From contig NC_083878.1 in the NCBI RefSeq assembly GCF_032452875.1, positions 38,951,878 to 39,015,877 on the forward strand: 64,000 nt of DNA, read 5' to 3'. Under the pieces are notes generated by a model, which was given only the letters and a program-made list of their open reading frames with translations, did no database searches and had not been told where the DNA came from. Position numbers and translations under genes: made by a program. The stretch is from Bos javanicus (taxonomy: Eukaryota; Chordata; Mammalia; Artiodactyla; Bovidae). This document shows positions 12,821 to 24,918 of the stretch, one piece after another (the stretch's first letter is position 1; each line of letters begins with the position of its first letter).

Positions 12821-13432
12821 CTTTTTTTTTTTTCTTTTCTTTTAGTTACTTTAGTAAATTTTATCTTATTTTTAAACTTTACAATATTGTATTAGTTTTG
12901 CCAAATATCAAAATGAATCCGCCACAGGTATACATGTGTTCCCAATCCTGAACCCTCCTCCCTCCTCCCTCCCCATACCCTCCCTCTGGGTCGTGCCAGT
13001 GCACCAGCCCCAAGCATCCAGTATCGTGCATCGAACCTGGACTGGCGACTTGTTTCATACATGATGTTATACATGTTTCAATGCCATTCTCCCAAATCTC
13101 CCCACCCTCTCCCTCTCCCATAGAGTCCATAAGACTGATCTATACATCAGTGTCTCTTTTGCTGTCTCGTACACAGGGTTATTGTTACCATCTTTCTAAA
13201 TTCCATATATATGCATTAGTATACTGTATTGGTGGTTTTCTTTCTGGCTTACTTCATTCTGTATAATAGGCTCCAGTTTCATCCACCTCATTAGAACTGA
13301 TTCAAATGTATTCTTTTTAATGGCTGAGTAATACTCCATTGTGTGTGTGTACCACAGCTTTCTTATCCATTCATCTGCTGATGGGCATCTAGGTTGCTTC
13401 CATGTCCTGGCTATTATAAACAGTGCTGCGAG
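12821..13432 (-). mobile_element. Young L1_BT 3' end (minus) with ORF2 C-terminus
   Basis: Poly-T, the complete L1_BT 3'UTR and the last part of ORF2. The minus-strand frame ending with the stop just upstream of 13196 encodes the ORF2 C-terminus (MEYYSAIKKNTFESVLMRW, ending HIYGI), uninterrupted over the 78 residues present. Those 78 residues are identical to the ones in the plus-strand copy at 18648-19966. The 5' truncation joins BovB at GCGA/GGATTGACTGG, creating an accidental ORF2-BovB frame fusion. No clear TSD is visible. Confidence 0.92.
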
Positions 13433-14494
13433 GATTGACTGGTTGGATCTCCTTGCAGTCCAAGGGACTCTCAAGAGTCTTCTCCAGCACCACAGTTCAA
13501 AAGCATCAATTCTTCAGCACTCAGCTTTCTTTATAGTCCACAACTCACATCTGTACATGACCACTGGAAAAACCATAACTTTGACTACACAGAACTTTTT
13601 TGGCAAAGTAATGTCTCTGCTTTTTCATATGCTGTCTAGGTTGGTCATAGCTTTTCTTCCAAGGAGCAAATGTCTTCTAATTTCATGGCTACAGTCACCA
13701 TCTGCAGTGATTTTGGAGCCCAAGAAAATAAAATCTGTCTAAAACTCTCTTGGTTTTTCAGTGATCCAGTGGATGTTGGCAATTTTATCTCTGGTTCCTC
13801 TGCCTTTTCTAAATCCAGCTTGAACAATTGGAATTTTATTGATTGCATACTGGTAAAGCTTGGCTTGAAGAATTTTGAGGATTACTTTGCTAGCATGTGA
13901 GATGAGTGCAGTTGTGAGGTAATTTGAATATTCTTGGCATTGCTTTTCTTTGAGATTGGAATAAAAATTGACCTTTTCCAGTCCTGTGCCCACTGCTGAG
14001 TTTTCCAAATTTGCTGGCATATTGAGTGCAGCATTTTCACAGCATCATCTTTTAGGATTTGAAATAGCTCAACTGGAATTCCATCACCTCCACTAGCTTT
14101 GTTCATAGTAATGCTTCCTAAGGCCCACTTGACTTTGCACTCCAGTATGTCTGGCTCTAGGTGAGTGATCACACCATTGTGATTATCTGGGTCATGAAGA
14201 TTTTTTTGTACAGGTCTTCTGTGTATTCTGCCACCTCTTCTTAATACCTCTGCTTCTGTTAGGTCCATACCATTTCTGTCCTTTATTGTGCCCTTCTTTG
14301 CATGAAATGTTCCCTTGGTATCTCTAATTTTCTTGAAGAAATCTCTAGTCTTTCATATTCTATTATTTTCCTCTATTTCTTTGCACTGATTACTGAGGAA
14401 GCCTTTCTTATCTCTCCTTGCTATTCTTTGGAACTTTGTATTCAAATGGGTATATCTTTCCTTTTCTCCTTTGCTTTTCGCTTCTCTTCTTTCA

Positions 14495-14514
14495 AAAAGA
14501 AAAAAAAAAAAAAG
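14495..14514. repeat. Poly-A tract
   Basis: An A-run broken by one G where L1-B resumes after the minus-strand BovB. It probably expanded from the AGAAAAAGC block of L1 ORF2. Confidence 0.7.
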
Positions 14515-14815
14515 CTTTTCACAAAATTCAAATTCATTTAGGCTAAAGACTCTCCAGTGAGTGGGTATAGGGAGAAACTATCTGTACATAATAAAGTACA
14601 TATATGACAAACCCACAGCAAACATCATTCTCACTGGTGTAAAACAGAAAACATTTCCTCTAAGATCAGGAACAAAACAAGAACTTCTGCTCTCACCACT
14701 ATTATTCAACATAATTTTGGAAGTTCTAGCCATGTCAATCAGAGAATAAAAAGAAATAAAATGAATCCAAACTAAAAAGAAGATGTAAAACTGTCATTGT
14801 TTCAGATGATATGGT

Positions 14816-15049
14816 CGTGACTCTGTGCGACCCCATAGATGGCAGCCCACCAGGCTCCCCCGTCCCTGGGATTCTCCAGGCAAGAACACTGGAGTGGGTT
14901 GCCATGTCCTTCTCCAATGCATGAAAGTGAAAAGTGAAAGTGAAGTCACTCAGTCGTATCTGACTCTTAGCGACCCCATGGACTGCAGGCTACCAGGCTC
15001 CTCCATTCATGGGATTTTCCAGGCAAAAGTGGGGTGCCATTGCCTTCTC
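14816..15049 (+). mobile_element. BovA2 SINE, 5' truncated
   Basis: Lacks the first bases of unit one, then shows CTGTGCGACCCCATAGATGG, the AAAGTGAAAGTGAAG linker and unit two, with a small internal deletion (GGCAAAAGTGGGGTGCC). It interrupts the RT motif C region of L1-B (TCAGATGATATGG before, TACTATACATAG after). Confidence 0.92.
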
Positions 15050-15926
15050 TGGGTACTATACATAGAAAATCCTAAAGATGCCACCAGAAAACTACTACAG
15101 CTCAATGAATTTGGTAAAGTGGCAAAATAAATAAATTTATATTAAAAAAAGTAATGCACAGAAATCTCTTGCATTTCCATACAATAACGGTCACAGCTCT
15201 GAAAGAAAAATTAAAGAAACAATCCCATTTATCCTTGCAACAAAAAGAATAAAATACCTAGGAATAAACCTACTTAAGGAGGCAAAAGACCTTTACTCAG
15301 AAAACTATACAACACTGATGAAAGACATCAAAGATGAAAGAAACAGATGGAGAGATGAGCAATGTTCTTGGATAGAAAGAATCAATACTGTGAAAATGAT
15401 TACACTACCCAAAGCAATCTACAGATTGAGTACAATCCCTATCAAATTACCAATGGCTTTTTCACAGAATTAAAACAAAAAATTACAATTCATATGAAAA
15501 CACAAAAGATAAAGCAATCTTGAGAGAGAAGAACAGAGCTGGACAATCAGGCTTCCTGGCTTCAGACTATACTACAAAGCTACAGTAATCAACTCAGTAT
15601 GATACTGACACAAAAAAGAAATATAGATCAATAGAACAGGATAGAAAGCCCAGAGATAAATCCACATACCTATGCTCAATGAATCTATGATGAAGGAGAC
15701 AAGAAATACAATGGAGAAAAGACAATCTCTTCAGCAAGTGGTGCTGGGAAAACTGAACAGCTACATGTTAAATAATGAAATTAGAACACTCCCTAACACA
15801 ATATAAAAAAGTAAACCCAAAGTGGATTAGAAACCTAATGTAAGGCCAGATACTATAAAACTTGGAGGAACACAGGCAGAACACTCCTTGACATAAATCA
15901 CAGCAAGATCTTTTTAAACCACATCC

Positions 15927-16967
15927 TACTATGCTCAAGTCTTTGACTGTGGATCACAACAAACTGTGGAAAAGAGGTGAGAGTGCCAGAACACCTTACG
16001 TGTCTCCAGAGAAACCTGTATGTGGGTCAAGAAGCAACAGTTAGAACCAGACAGGGAACAAATGACTGGTACAAAATTGGGAAAGGAGTATGACAAGGCT
16101 ATACATTGCCATTCTGCTTATTTAACTTATATGCAGAATACATCATATGAAATGCCAGGCTGGATGAATCATAAGCTGGAATCAAGATTGCTGGGAGAAA
16201 TAACAACCTCAGATATGCAGGTGATACCACTGTAATGCCAGAAAGCAAAGAGGAACTAAAGAGCCTCTTGATGAGGGTGAAAAAGGAGAATGGGAAATCC
16301 GGCTTGAAATTTAATATACAAAAAACTAAGATCATGGCATCCAGTCCCATCAGTTGATGGCAAATAGAAGGGAAAAAAGTGGAAACAGTGCCAGATTTTC
16401 TTTTCCTGAGCTCCAAAATCACTGCAGACTGTGAGTGCAGCAATGAAATTGAGAGACATTTGCTCCTTAAAAGAAAAGATATGATAAACCTAGACAGTGT
16501 ATTAAAAAGCAGAGACATCACTTTGCTGACAAAGGTCCATATAGTCAAAGCTATGGTTTTTCTATCAGTCATGTATGGATGTGATTATAAAGAAGTCTGA
16601 GCACCGAAGAATTGATGCTTTCATATTGTGGTGCTAGAAAAGACCCTTGAGAGTCTCTTGGACTGGAAGGAGATCAAACCAGTCAAACAAATCTGAATAT
16701 TCATTGGAAAGACTGATGTTGAAGCTCTAATACTTTGGCCTGATGCAAAGAGCTGACTCATTGGAAAAGACCCTGATGCTGGGAAAGACTGAAGGCAAAA
16801 CATGAAGGAGGTGGCAAAAGGCGAACTGGTTAGATAGCATCACAGATTTGATGGACATGAATTTGAGCAAACTCTAGGAGATAGTGGAAGACAGAGGAAC
16901 CTGGCATGCTACAGTCCATAGAGTCACAAAGAGTTAGACACTACTTAGTGACTGAACAGCAACAGAG
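15927..16967 (+). mobile_element. BovB 3' half (RT to tail), degenerate
   Basis: Begins within RT motif A (GACTATGCC diverged to ACTATGCTC) and runs to an older-style tail ending ACTGAACAGCAACAG. Stops and small indels occur throughout. It is inserted in ORF2 of L1-B, whose AAATAAAAGCAAAACTAAAC block follows directly. Confidence 0.88.
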
Positions 16968-17895
16968 TAAGAAAAATAAAAGCAAAACTAAACACAATGG
17001 GACTCAAACTTAAAAGCTTTTGTACAGCAAAGGAAACTGTAAACAAGATGAAAAGACAACCCTCAGAATGAGAGAAAATATTTGCAAATAAAGCAACTCA
17101 CAAGGAATTCTCCAAAATATAAAAAAGCACATTCAGCTCAATATCACAAAAAGAAACAACCCAGTCAAAAAACGCATGCAAGACCGAAATAGATATTTCT
17201 CCAAAGAAGACATACAAATGGCTAAAAAGCACATGAAAAGATGCTCAACATAATTAATTATTATAGAAATGAAGATTAAAGCTACAGTGTGGTATCATCT
17301 CACACCAGTCAGAATGGCCATGATCAAAAAATCTACAAACAATAAATGCTGGAGAGGGTGTGGAAAAAAGGGAACCCTCTTGCACTCTTAGGGCAATGTA
17401 AGTAAGTTGATACAGCCATTATGGAGAACAGTATGGAGGATCTTTAAAAAACTAAAAATAGAACTACCATATGATGTAACAATACCAGTACTGGGCATAT
17501 ACCCTGAAAAAAATCCTAATTCAAAGAGACACGTGCACCCCAATGTTCATTGCAGCATTATTTACAATAGCCATGACATGAAAGCAACCTAAATATCCAT
17601 TGACAAATGAATGGATAATAAAATTGTGGTGCACATATACAATGGAATATTACTCAGCCATAAAAAGAAAAGAAATCAGGTCATTTGTGGAAGACCTAGA
17701 ATCTGTTACACAGAGTGAAGTCAGGAAGATAAAAACACATATTGTATATTAACACATAAATGTGGACTATGCAAAAACAGTACAGATAAACCTATTTGTA
17801 GGAACAGAGATGCAGACATAGAAAGTGGATGTTTAGACATAGGGTTGATGGCTGGAGGGATGAACTGGAAGATTAAGACTGACATAAATACACTG

Positions 17896-18050
17896 TAGGC
17901 TGTCAGGTTCCTCTGTCTATGGAATTCCCCAGGCAAGAATAACGGAGTGGGTAACCATTATCTTCTCCAGGGGATCTTGACCCAGGGATCAAACCTGGGT
18001 CTTCCATATTGCAGGCAGATTCTTTACTATCTGAGGTACCAGTGAAGTTC
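17896..18050 (-). mobile_element. Bov-tA SINE, minus strand, partial
   Basis: Reads in reverse from a Bov-A body piece to the tRNA-derived head (GGATCAAACCTGGGTCTTCC, then ATTGCAGGCAGATTCTTTAC). It is flanked by ATAAATACACTG (17884-17895) and ATAAATACATGT (18051-18062). Confidence 0.85.
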
Positions 18051-18062
18051 ATAAATACATGT

Positions 18063-18285
18063 GCATGCCTGTGTGCTAAGTCATTTCAGTCATATCTGAC
18101 TCTTTGCAACCCTATTGGACTATAGTCAGCCAAGCTCCTCTGTCCATGGGATTCTCTAGGCAAGAATATTTGCGTGGGTTGCCATGCCCTTCTCCAGGGA
18201 CACTTTCCAATCCAGGGATTGAACTTGCATCTCTTATATCTCCTGCATTTGCAAGAATGTTCTTTACTGCCACCTTGGAAGCCCT
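18063..18285 (-). mobile_element. Bov-tA SINE, minus strand, near full length
   Basis: Complete reversed Bov-tA, from GTGTGCTAAGTCATTTCAGT to CTTGGAAGCCC. It is flanked by ATAAATACATGT (18051-18062) and ATAAATACACTG (18286-18297), so it shares a target sequence with the Bov-tA immediately to its left. Confidence 0.88.
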
Positions 18286-18297
18286 ATAAATACACTG

Positions 18298-18433
18298 TTG
18301 CTGCTGTTGCTTAGTCGCTTCAGTTGTGTCCAGCTCTGTGCGACCCCATAGATGGCAGCCCACCAGGTTCCACTGTCCCTGGGATTCTCCAGGCAAGAAC
18401 ACTGGAGTGGGTTGCCATTGCCTTCTCCAATGC
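18298..18433 (+). mobile_element. Single-unit BovA SINE
   Basis: One Bov-A monomer starting TTGCTGCTGTTGCTTAGTCG and ending GCCTTCTCCAATG. The second unit of BovA2 is absent. The L1-B 3' region follows at once (CACTACCATGTATAAAATAG). Confidence 0.85.
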
Positions 18434-18647
18434 ACTACCATGTATAAAATAGAGAGTGGGGACAGGCAATAAAGTGCAGGGAGCTCAGCTCAATGTCCTG
18501 TGATGACTGACATGGGTAGGGTGGTGGGAGGTGGGAGTGAGGTCCACAAGGAAAGGGATATATGTATATTTAGAGCTGATTCACTTCATTGTACAGTAGA
18601 AACTAACACAACACTGTAAAGCAACTATACCTCAATTAAAAGAAGCA

Positions 18648-19966
18648 CCATACACAAAAATAAACTCAAAATGGATTAAAGATCTAAACATAAGACCAGA
18701 AACTATAAAACTCCTAGAGGAGAACATAGGCAAAACTCTCTCTGACATAAATCACAGCAGGATCCTCTATGACCTACCTCCCAGAATATTGGAAATAAAA
18801 GCAAAAATAAACAAATGGGACCTAATTAAACTTAAAAGCTTCTGCACAACAAAGGAAACTATAAGCAAGGTGAAAAGACAGCCTTCAGAATGGGAGAAAA
18901 TAATAGCAAGTGAAGCAACTGACAAACAACTAATCTCAAAAATATACAAGCAAATCCTACAGCTCAATTCCAGAAAAATAAATGACCCAATCAAAAAATG
19001 GGCCAAAGAACTAAATAGACATTTCTCCAAAGAAGACATACAGATGGCTAACAAACACATGAAAAGATGCTCAACATCATTCATTATCAGAGAAATGCAA
19101 ATCAAAACCACTATGAGCTACCATTTCACGCCAGTCAGAATGGCTGCTATCCAAAAGTCTACAAGCAATAAATGCTGGAGAGGGTGTGGAGCAAAGGGAA
19201 CCCTCTTACACTGTTGGTGAGAATGCAAACTAATACAGCCACTAAGGAGAACAGTGTGGAGATTCCTTAAAAAACTGGAAATAGAACTGCCTTATGACCT
19301 AGCAATCCAACTGCTGGGCATACACACTGAGGAAACGAGAAGGGAAAGAGACACGTGTACCCCAATGTTCATCGCAGCACTGTTTATAATAGCCAGGACA
19401 TGGAAGCAACCTAGATGTCCATCAGCAGATGAATGGATAAGAAAGCTGTGGTACACACACACAATGGAGTATTACTCAGCCATTAAAAAGAATACATTTG
19501 AATCAGTTCTAATGAGGTGGATGAAACTGGAGCCTATTATACAGAATGAAGTAAGCCAGAAAGAAAACCACCAATACAGTATACTAATGCATATATATGG
19601 AATTTAGAAAGATGGTAACAATAACCCTGTATACGAGACAGCAAGAGAGACAGTGATGTATAGAACAGTCTTTTGGACTCTGTGGGAGAGGGAGAGGGTG
19701 GGATGACTTGGGAGAATGGCATTGAAACATGTATAATATCATATATGAAACGAGTCACCAGTCCAGGTTCGATGCACGATACTGGATGCTTGGGGCTGGT
19801 GCACTGGGATGACCCAGAGGGAGGGTATGGGGAGGGAGGAGGGAGGAGGGTTCAGGAGGGAGGAGGTTCAGTGTATACCTGTGGCGGATTCATGTTGATA
19901 TATGGCAAAAACCAATACAATATTGTAAAGTTTAAAAAAATACAAAAACATAAAATAAACAAAAAC
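18648..19966 (+). mobile_element. Young L1_BT, 5' truncated, with ORF2 C-terminus
   Basis: Starts in ORF2 at CACCATACACAAAAATAAAC and runs through the 3'UTR to an A-rich tail. Two long plus-strand frames cover the C-terminal part: 18789-19220 (IKLKSFCTTKETISKVKRQP and the zinc-knuckle-like CWRGCGAKGTLLHCW) and 19254-19607 (ending HIYGI). They are split only by a single stop in GAGAATGCAAACTAA, so decay is light. The 3'UTR has the G-rich GGGAGGGAGGAGGGAGGAGG tract, partly duplicated. It is the youngest-looking LINE in the left half. Confidence 0.93.
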
Positions 19967-20258
19967 AGTTTGCAATATATTGTCTGAAAGAGATCCACTT
20001 CAGGGCAAAATACAGAATACAGTGATGTGATGGAAAAGGATATTACATGCATAGGGAAATGATGAGAATGTGGGAGTAGCAATATTCATATAAAACAAAC
20101 TAAATTTTAAAACACAGGTATAGAGAAAGATAAAGAAGGGCATTATATAATGATAAAGGTATCAATTCAGTAAGAATATTACATTTATTAATCTCTATGC
20201 ACCAAATAGAGGGGCAACTAAAGCAAATATTGTAAAGCGGATACTAACAAATGAATCA

Positions 20259-21374
20259 GTTGAGTTCAGTTCAGTTGCTCAGTCGCGTCCGGCTCTTTGT
20301 GACCCCATGGACTGCAGGACACCAGGATTCCCTGTCCATCACCAACGCCTGGAGCTTGCTCAAACTCATGTCCATCAAGTCGGTGATGCCATCTAACTAT
20401 CTCATTCTCTGTTGTCCCCTTCTCCTCCTGTCTTCAGTCTTTCCCAGCCTCAGGGTCTTTTCCAAAGAATCAATTCTTTGTATCACATGGCCAAAGGATT
20501 GAACTTTCAGCTTCAGCATCAGTCCTTCCAAGGAATATTCATGGCTGATTTCCTTTAGGATTGACTGGTTGGATCTTCTTGCCGTCCAAGGGACTCTCAA
20601 GAGTCTTCTCCAGTACAGCAGGTCAAAAACATCAATTCCTTGGCACTCAGCTTTCTTTATAGTCCAACTCTCACATTCGTACATGACTCCTAGAAAAAAC
20701 CATAGCTTTGACCAGACCCTTTTTGGCAAAATAATGTCTCTGCTTTTTAGCATGCTGTCTAGATTAGTCATAGCTTCTCTTCCAAGGAGCAAGTGTCTTT
20801 TAATTTCATGGTTGCAGTCACCATCTACAATGATTTTGAAGCCCGAAAAAATATCTGTCACTGTTTCCATTGTTTCCCCAGCTATTTGCCATGAAGTGAT
20901 GGGACTGGATGCAATGATCTTAGTTTTCTGAATGTTGAGTTTTAAGCCTAGTTTTTCACTCTCTTCTTTCACTTTCATCAAGAGACTCTTTAGTTCTTCG
21001 CTTTGTGCCATAAGGGTGGTGTCATCCATGTATCTGAGGTTGCTGATATTTCTCCTGGCAATCTTGATTCCAGCTTGTGCTTCATTCAAGCCAGCATTTC
21101 ACATAATGTGCCATGAATATAAGTTAAATAAGCAGGATGATAATATACAGCCTTGATGTACTCCTTTCCTGATTTGGAACCAGTCTGTTGTTTCATGTCC
21201 AGTTCTAAGTGTTTCTTCTCGACCTGCATACAGATTTCTCAGGAGGCAAGTCAGGTGATCTGGTATTACCATCTTTTAAGAATTTTCTACAGTCTGTTGT
21301 GATCCACACAGTCAAAGACTTTGGTGTAGTCAATAAAGCAGAAGGAGAATCTTGTTTTCTAGTCAGTAAAGCAG
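20259..21374 (-). mobile_element. BovB, minus strand, with RT motifs
   Basis: Reversed BovB from the tail to RT motif A. On the minus strand the stretch near 21040 reads NLRYMDDTTLMAQSEELKS, so motif C is YMDD instead of YADD with both aspartates kept. Flanks AAATGAATCA (20249-20258) and AAATCGAATCA (21375-21385) suggest a TSD. Near 21340-21380 the motif-A region (TAAAGCAGAA) is partly duplicated around about 20 filler bases. Confidence 0.88.
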
Positions 21375-21764
21375 AAATCGAATCACAAAATCTATGGGAT
21401 GCAGCAAAACAGCTGTAGGAGGTTCACAGAAATACAGGTGTTCCTGAAGAAAAGAAAAAAAATCTTAACAACCTAATCTATCACCTAAAAGAATTAGAGA
21501 AATAATAAAAAACAAGCCCAAAGTCAGAAGAAGGAAGGAAATTAAGATCAGAGAGAAAATAAATAACACAAAGGTCAAAAACCAAGAGAAATGATCAATA
21601 TAACCAAGAGTTGGCTTTTTGAAGAGATTAAGAAAAAAAGATCAACAAGACCCCTAGTAAGGTTCACCAGGAAGAAAAGCAAGGACCCAAAAATCAAAAG
21701 TAAGTATTGAAAGAGGAGAAATAACAACCCATACAATAGAAATACCCTCAAAGTCCTATCAGAA

Positions 21765-22009
21765 TGCTGCTGCTGCTAAGTCGCTTCAGTTGTGTCCGAC
21801 TCTGTGCGACCCCATAGACGGCAGCCCACCAGGCTCCCTCATCCCTAGGATTCTTCAGGCAAGAACACTGGAGGGGATTGCCATTTCCTTCTCCAATGCG
21901 TGAAAGCGAAGTCGTTCAGTCGCGTCCGACTCTTTGCGACCCTATGGACTGCAGCCTACCAGGCTCCTCCGTCCATGGGATTTTCCAGGCAAGAGTACTA
22001 GAGTGGGTT
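21765..22009 (+). mobile_element. BovA2 SINE
   Basis: Two Bov-A units beginning TGCTGCTGCTGCTAAGTCGC, with a shortened linker (GCGTGAAAGCGAAGTCGTTC) and an end at GAGTGGGTT. It is inserted in the linker region of L1-D. Confidence 0.92.
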
Positions 22010-22148
22010 CAACAGTTAAATGTCAACAAACTGGACAACCTAGAAGCAAAGGACAGGATTCTAGAAATATACAGCTTGCCAAGACCAAGAAAAGAAGAAA
22101 TAGATGATCTGAACAGATGAAACTTCTGAAGCAAAATAGACTCTCTAA

Positions 22149-22177
22149 TCACACACACACACACATACACACAAAAC
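22149..22177. repeat. (CA)n microsatellite
   Basis: A run of about 13 CA units with one TA interruption, inside L1-D. Confidence 0.85.
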
Positions 22178-23008
22178 ACCACCCAGGAATAAATAGTCCA
22201 GGACCAGAGTGCTTCACTGGGGAATTCTGGTAAGTATACAAAGAACTTGCAACTATCTTTCTCTAACTATTCCAAAAAACTGAAGAAGAGAGAATACTCC
22301 CAAATTTATCCTATGGTACCACCATCACCCTGATACAAAAACTAGACAAAGAAACTACAAAAAAGAAAATGACAGTCCAGTATCTTTGATTAATATAGAT
22401 GCAAAAATCTTAAAATATTAGAAAAATGAATTCAACAATACATAAGTATCAACCATGATCAAGTTGGATTCATTCCAGGGTCACAAGAATGAACCCACAT
22501 ATGTAAACAAATGTAATACATCACATTAACAAAAGGAAAGAAAAAAAATACCTGATAATCCCACTAGATGCAGAAAAAACATTTGACAAAATTCAACATC
22601 TATTCAAATAAAAAGTTTCACCAATGTAGGTATAGAGGGAACAAATCTCAACATAATACAGGCCATTTTTGAGAAACTCAGCCAATATCATACTTAAAGG
22701 TTAAAAGCTGAAAAACACACCTGCTAAATTTAGAAAAAAACATGAAAAGGATGCCTATTCTCACCACTTTACTTAATACAGTATTGGAAGTCTTTGCCAC
22801 ACCAATAAGACAATAAAAGAAATAAAAGTTATCCAGACTGATAAGGAAGAAGTAAAACTCTCTCTTTGCAGATGACACAATATTCTATATAGAGAACCAC
22901 AAAGTCACCACCCAAAAACTATTAGAATAAATTCTGCAAGGTATTAGAAAGCAGGATTAATATATAGAAATCTGTTATGTTTCTTTACACTAATGAAATA
23001 TCAGTGGG

Positions 23009-23328
23009 TATCCAACCAGTCCATTCTAAAGGAGATCAGCCCTGGGTGTTCTTTGGAAGGAATGATGCTAAAGCTGAAACTCCAGTACTTTGGCCACCTC
23101 ATGCGAAGAGTGGACTCATTGGAAAAGGCTCTGATGCTGGGAGGGATTGGGGGCAGGAAGAAAAGGGGACGACAGAGGATGAGATGGCTGGATGGCATCA
23201 CGGACTAGATGGACGTGAGTTTGAGTGAACTCCGGGAGATGGTGATGGATAGGGAGGCCTGGCGTGCTGCAATTCATGGGATCGCAAAGAGTCAGACATG
23301 ACTGAGCAACTGAACTGAACTGAACTGA
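23009..23328 (+). mobile_element. BovB 3'-terminal copy (ART2-like, about 320 bp)
   Basis: Starts at ATCCAACCAGTCCATTCTAA and ends with three CTGAA/CTGA units. Little diverged. L1-D continues on both sides (AATGAAATATCAG before, GAATTTAAAAAATCCC after). Confidence 0.9.
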
Positions 23329-23512
23329 GAATTTAAAAAATCCCATTTTAAATTACATTTATAAAAATAAAATACCTAGTAACAAAATTAACCAAGGATG
23401 TGAAAAATCTATACTCTAAATACTGGAAAACATTGATAAAGAAAATTGATAATGTAAATAAATGGAAAGATATCCTACATTTTGGATTAGAATAATTAAT
23501 ATTATTAAAGTA

Positions 23513-24751
23513 GCACTCATCTTACACACTAGCAAAGTAATGCTCAAAATTCTCCAAGCAAAGCTTCAATAGTACAGGAACTGTGAACTTCCAGACCTTC
23601 AAGCTGGATTTAGAAAAGGCAGAGGAACCAGAGATCAAATTGCCAACATCCATTGGATCACTGAAAAAGCAAGAGAGTTCCTATGCCAAAGCCTTTGACT
23701 ATGTAGATCACAACAAACTGTGGAAAATTCTTCAAGAGATGGGAATACAAGACCATCTGACCTGCCTCCTGAGAAATCTATATGCAGGTCAATAAGCAAC
23801 ACTTAGAACTGGACATGGAAAAACAGACTGGTTCCAAATCAGGAAAGGAGTATGTCAAGGCTGTATATTGTCACCCTGCTTATTTAACTTATATGCAGAG
23901 CACATCATGCAAAATGCTGGGCTGGATGAAGCACAAGCTAGAATCAAGATTGCTGGGAGAAATATCAATAACCTTGGAAATGCAGATGACACCACCCTAT
24001 GGCAGAAAGTGAAGAAAAACTAAAGAGCCTCGTAATGAAAGTGAACAAAGAGAGTGAAAAAGCTGGCTTAAAAATCAACATTCGGAAACCTAAGATCATT
24101 GCATCTGGTTCCATCACTTCATGGCAAATAGCTGGGGAAACAATGGAAACAGTGACAGATATTATTTTTTGGGCTCCAAAATCACTGCAGATGGTGACTG
24201 CAGCTATGAAATTAAAAGACACTTGCTCCTTGAAAGAGAAGCTATGACTAATCTAGACAGCATGCTAAAAAGCAGAGACATTACTTTGCCAAAAAGGGTC
24301 TGGTCAAAGCTACGGTTTTTCTAGGAGTCATGTATGAATGTGAGAGTTGGACTATAAAGAAAGCTGAGTGCCAAGGAATTGATGCTTTTGACCTGCGGTG
24401 TTGGAGAAGACTCTTGAGAGTCCCTTGGACTGCAAGGAGATCCAACCAGTCAATCCTAAAGGAAATCAGTCGTGAATATTCCTTGGAAGGGCTGATGCTG
24501 AAGCTGAAAGTTCAATCCTTTGGCCATGTGATACAAAGAACTGATTCTTTGGAAAAGACCCTGAGGCTGGGAAAGACTGAAGACAGGAGGAGAAGGGGAC
24601 AACAGAGAATGAGATAGTTAGATGGCATCACCGACTTGATGGATATGAGCAAGCTCCAGGCGTTGGTGATGGATAGGAAATCCTGGTGCCCTGCAGTCCA
24701 TGGGGTCACAAAGAGCCAGACACGACTGAGCAACTGAACTGACTGACTGAG
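23513..24751 (+). mobile_element. BovB, 5' truncated, RT remnant
   Basis: Begins at GCACTCATCTTACACACTAG (RT fingers) and runs to the tail. Motif C is altered: the DNA reads GGAAATGCAGATGACACCAC, so the DD is kept but its context has shifted. The frame is split between about 23795 and 23999 and has several further breaks; a cleaner C-terminal stretch runs 24330-24617 (RCWRRLLRVPWTARRSNQSI). It is inserted in L1-D. Confidence 0.88.
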
Positions 24752-24918
24752 CAATCCTACTGTAAGCAATCTACAGATTTAATGCAATACCTGTGAAAAT
24801 ATCAATGACACTTTCTACTCAGAACTACAACAAATAATTCCAATATTCATATGGAAGCACCAAATACTGAGAATGGTCAAAGCAATTACAGGAAAAAAGA
24901 AAGCTAGGTGTATAACCC

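Larger units (their letters stand above)
12383..14493 (-). mobile_element. BovB, minus strand, RT-deleted, carrying two nested L1 3' ends
   Basis: The reversed BovB tail starts near 12383 and the element reads back through the RT thumb, the linker and towards the endonuclease junction at about 14493. At about 13740 the text jumps from the thumb region to the fingers (GFRKGRGTRDKIAN read on the minus strand), so motifs B and C of the RT are gone. Two minus-strand L1_BT-like 3' ends sit inside it (12419-12563 and 12821-13432). It disrupts the RT region of L1-B. Confidence 0.85.
9329..18647 (+). mobile_element. L1-B: long ancient L1 from within the 5'UTR to the 3' tail
   Basis: 5'UTR sequence runs from about 9329 to 10540; it begins about 280 bases further into the UTR than L1-A. 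Decayed ORF1 follows (10761-11106 and 11250-11800), then the ORF2 start (about 11905). At about 11985 most of the endonuclease and linker are lost and the sequence jumps to the RT fingers. RT and C-terminal pieces continue at 12060-12382, 14500-14815, 15050-15926 and 16968-17895. The tail at 18434-18647 ends with the usual CAACTATACCTCAATTAAAA block. Insertions include Bov-tA, three BovB pieces, BovA2 and a three-SINE stack. All frames are broken. Confidence 0.75.

Noticed and set aside
19690..19870. GGGAGG-rich tract as a possible G-quadruplex promoter
   Set aside because: It is the normal L1_BT 3'UTR polypurine tract, also present in reverse at about 12950 and 49790.
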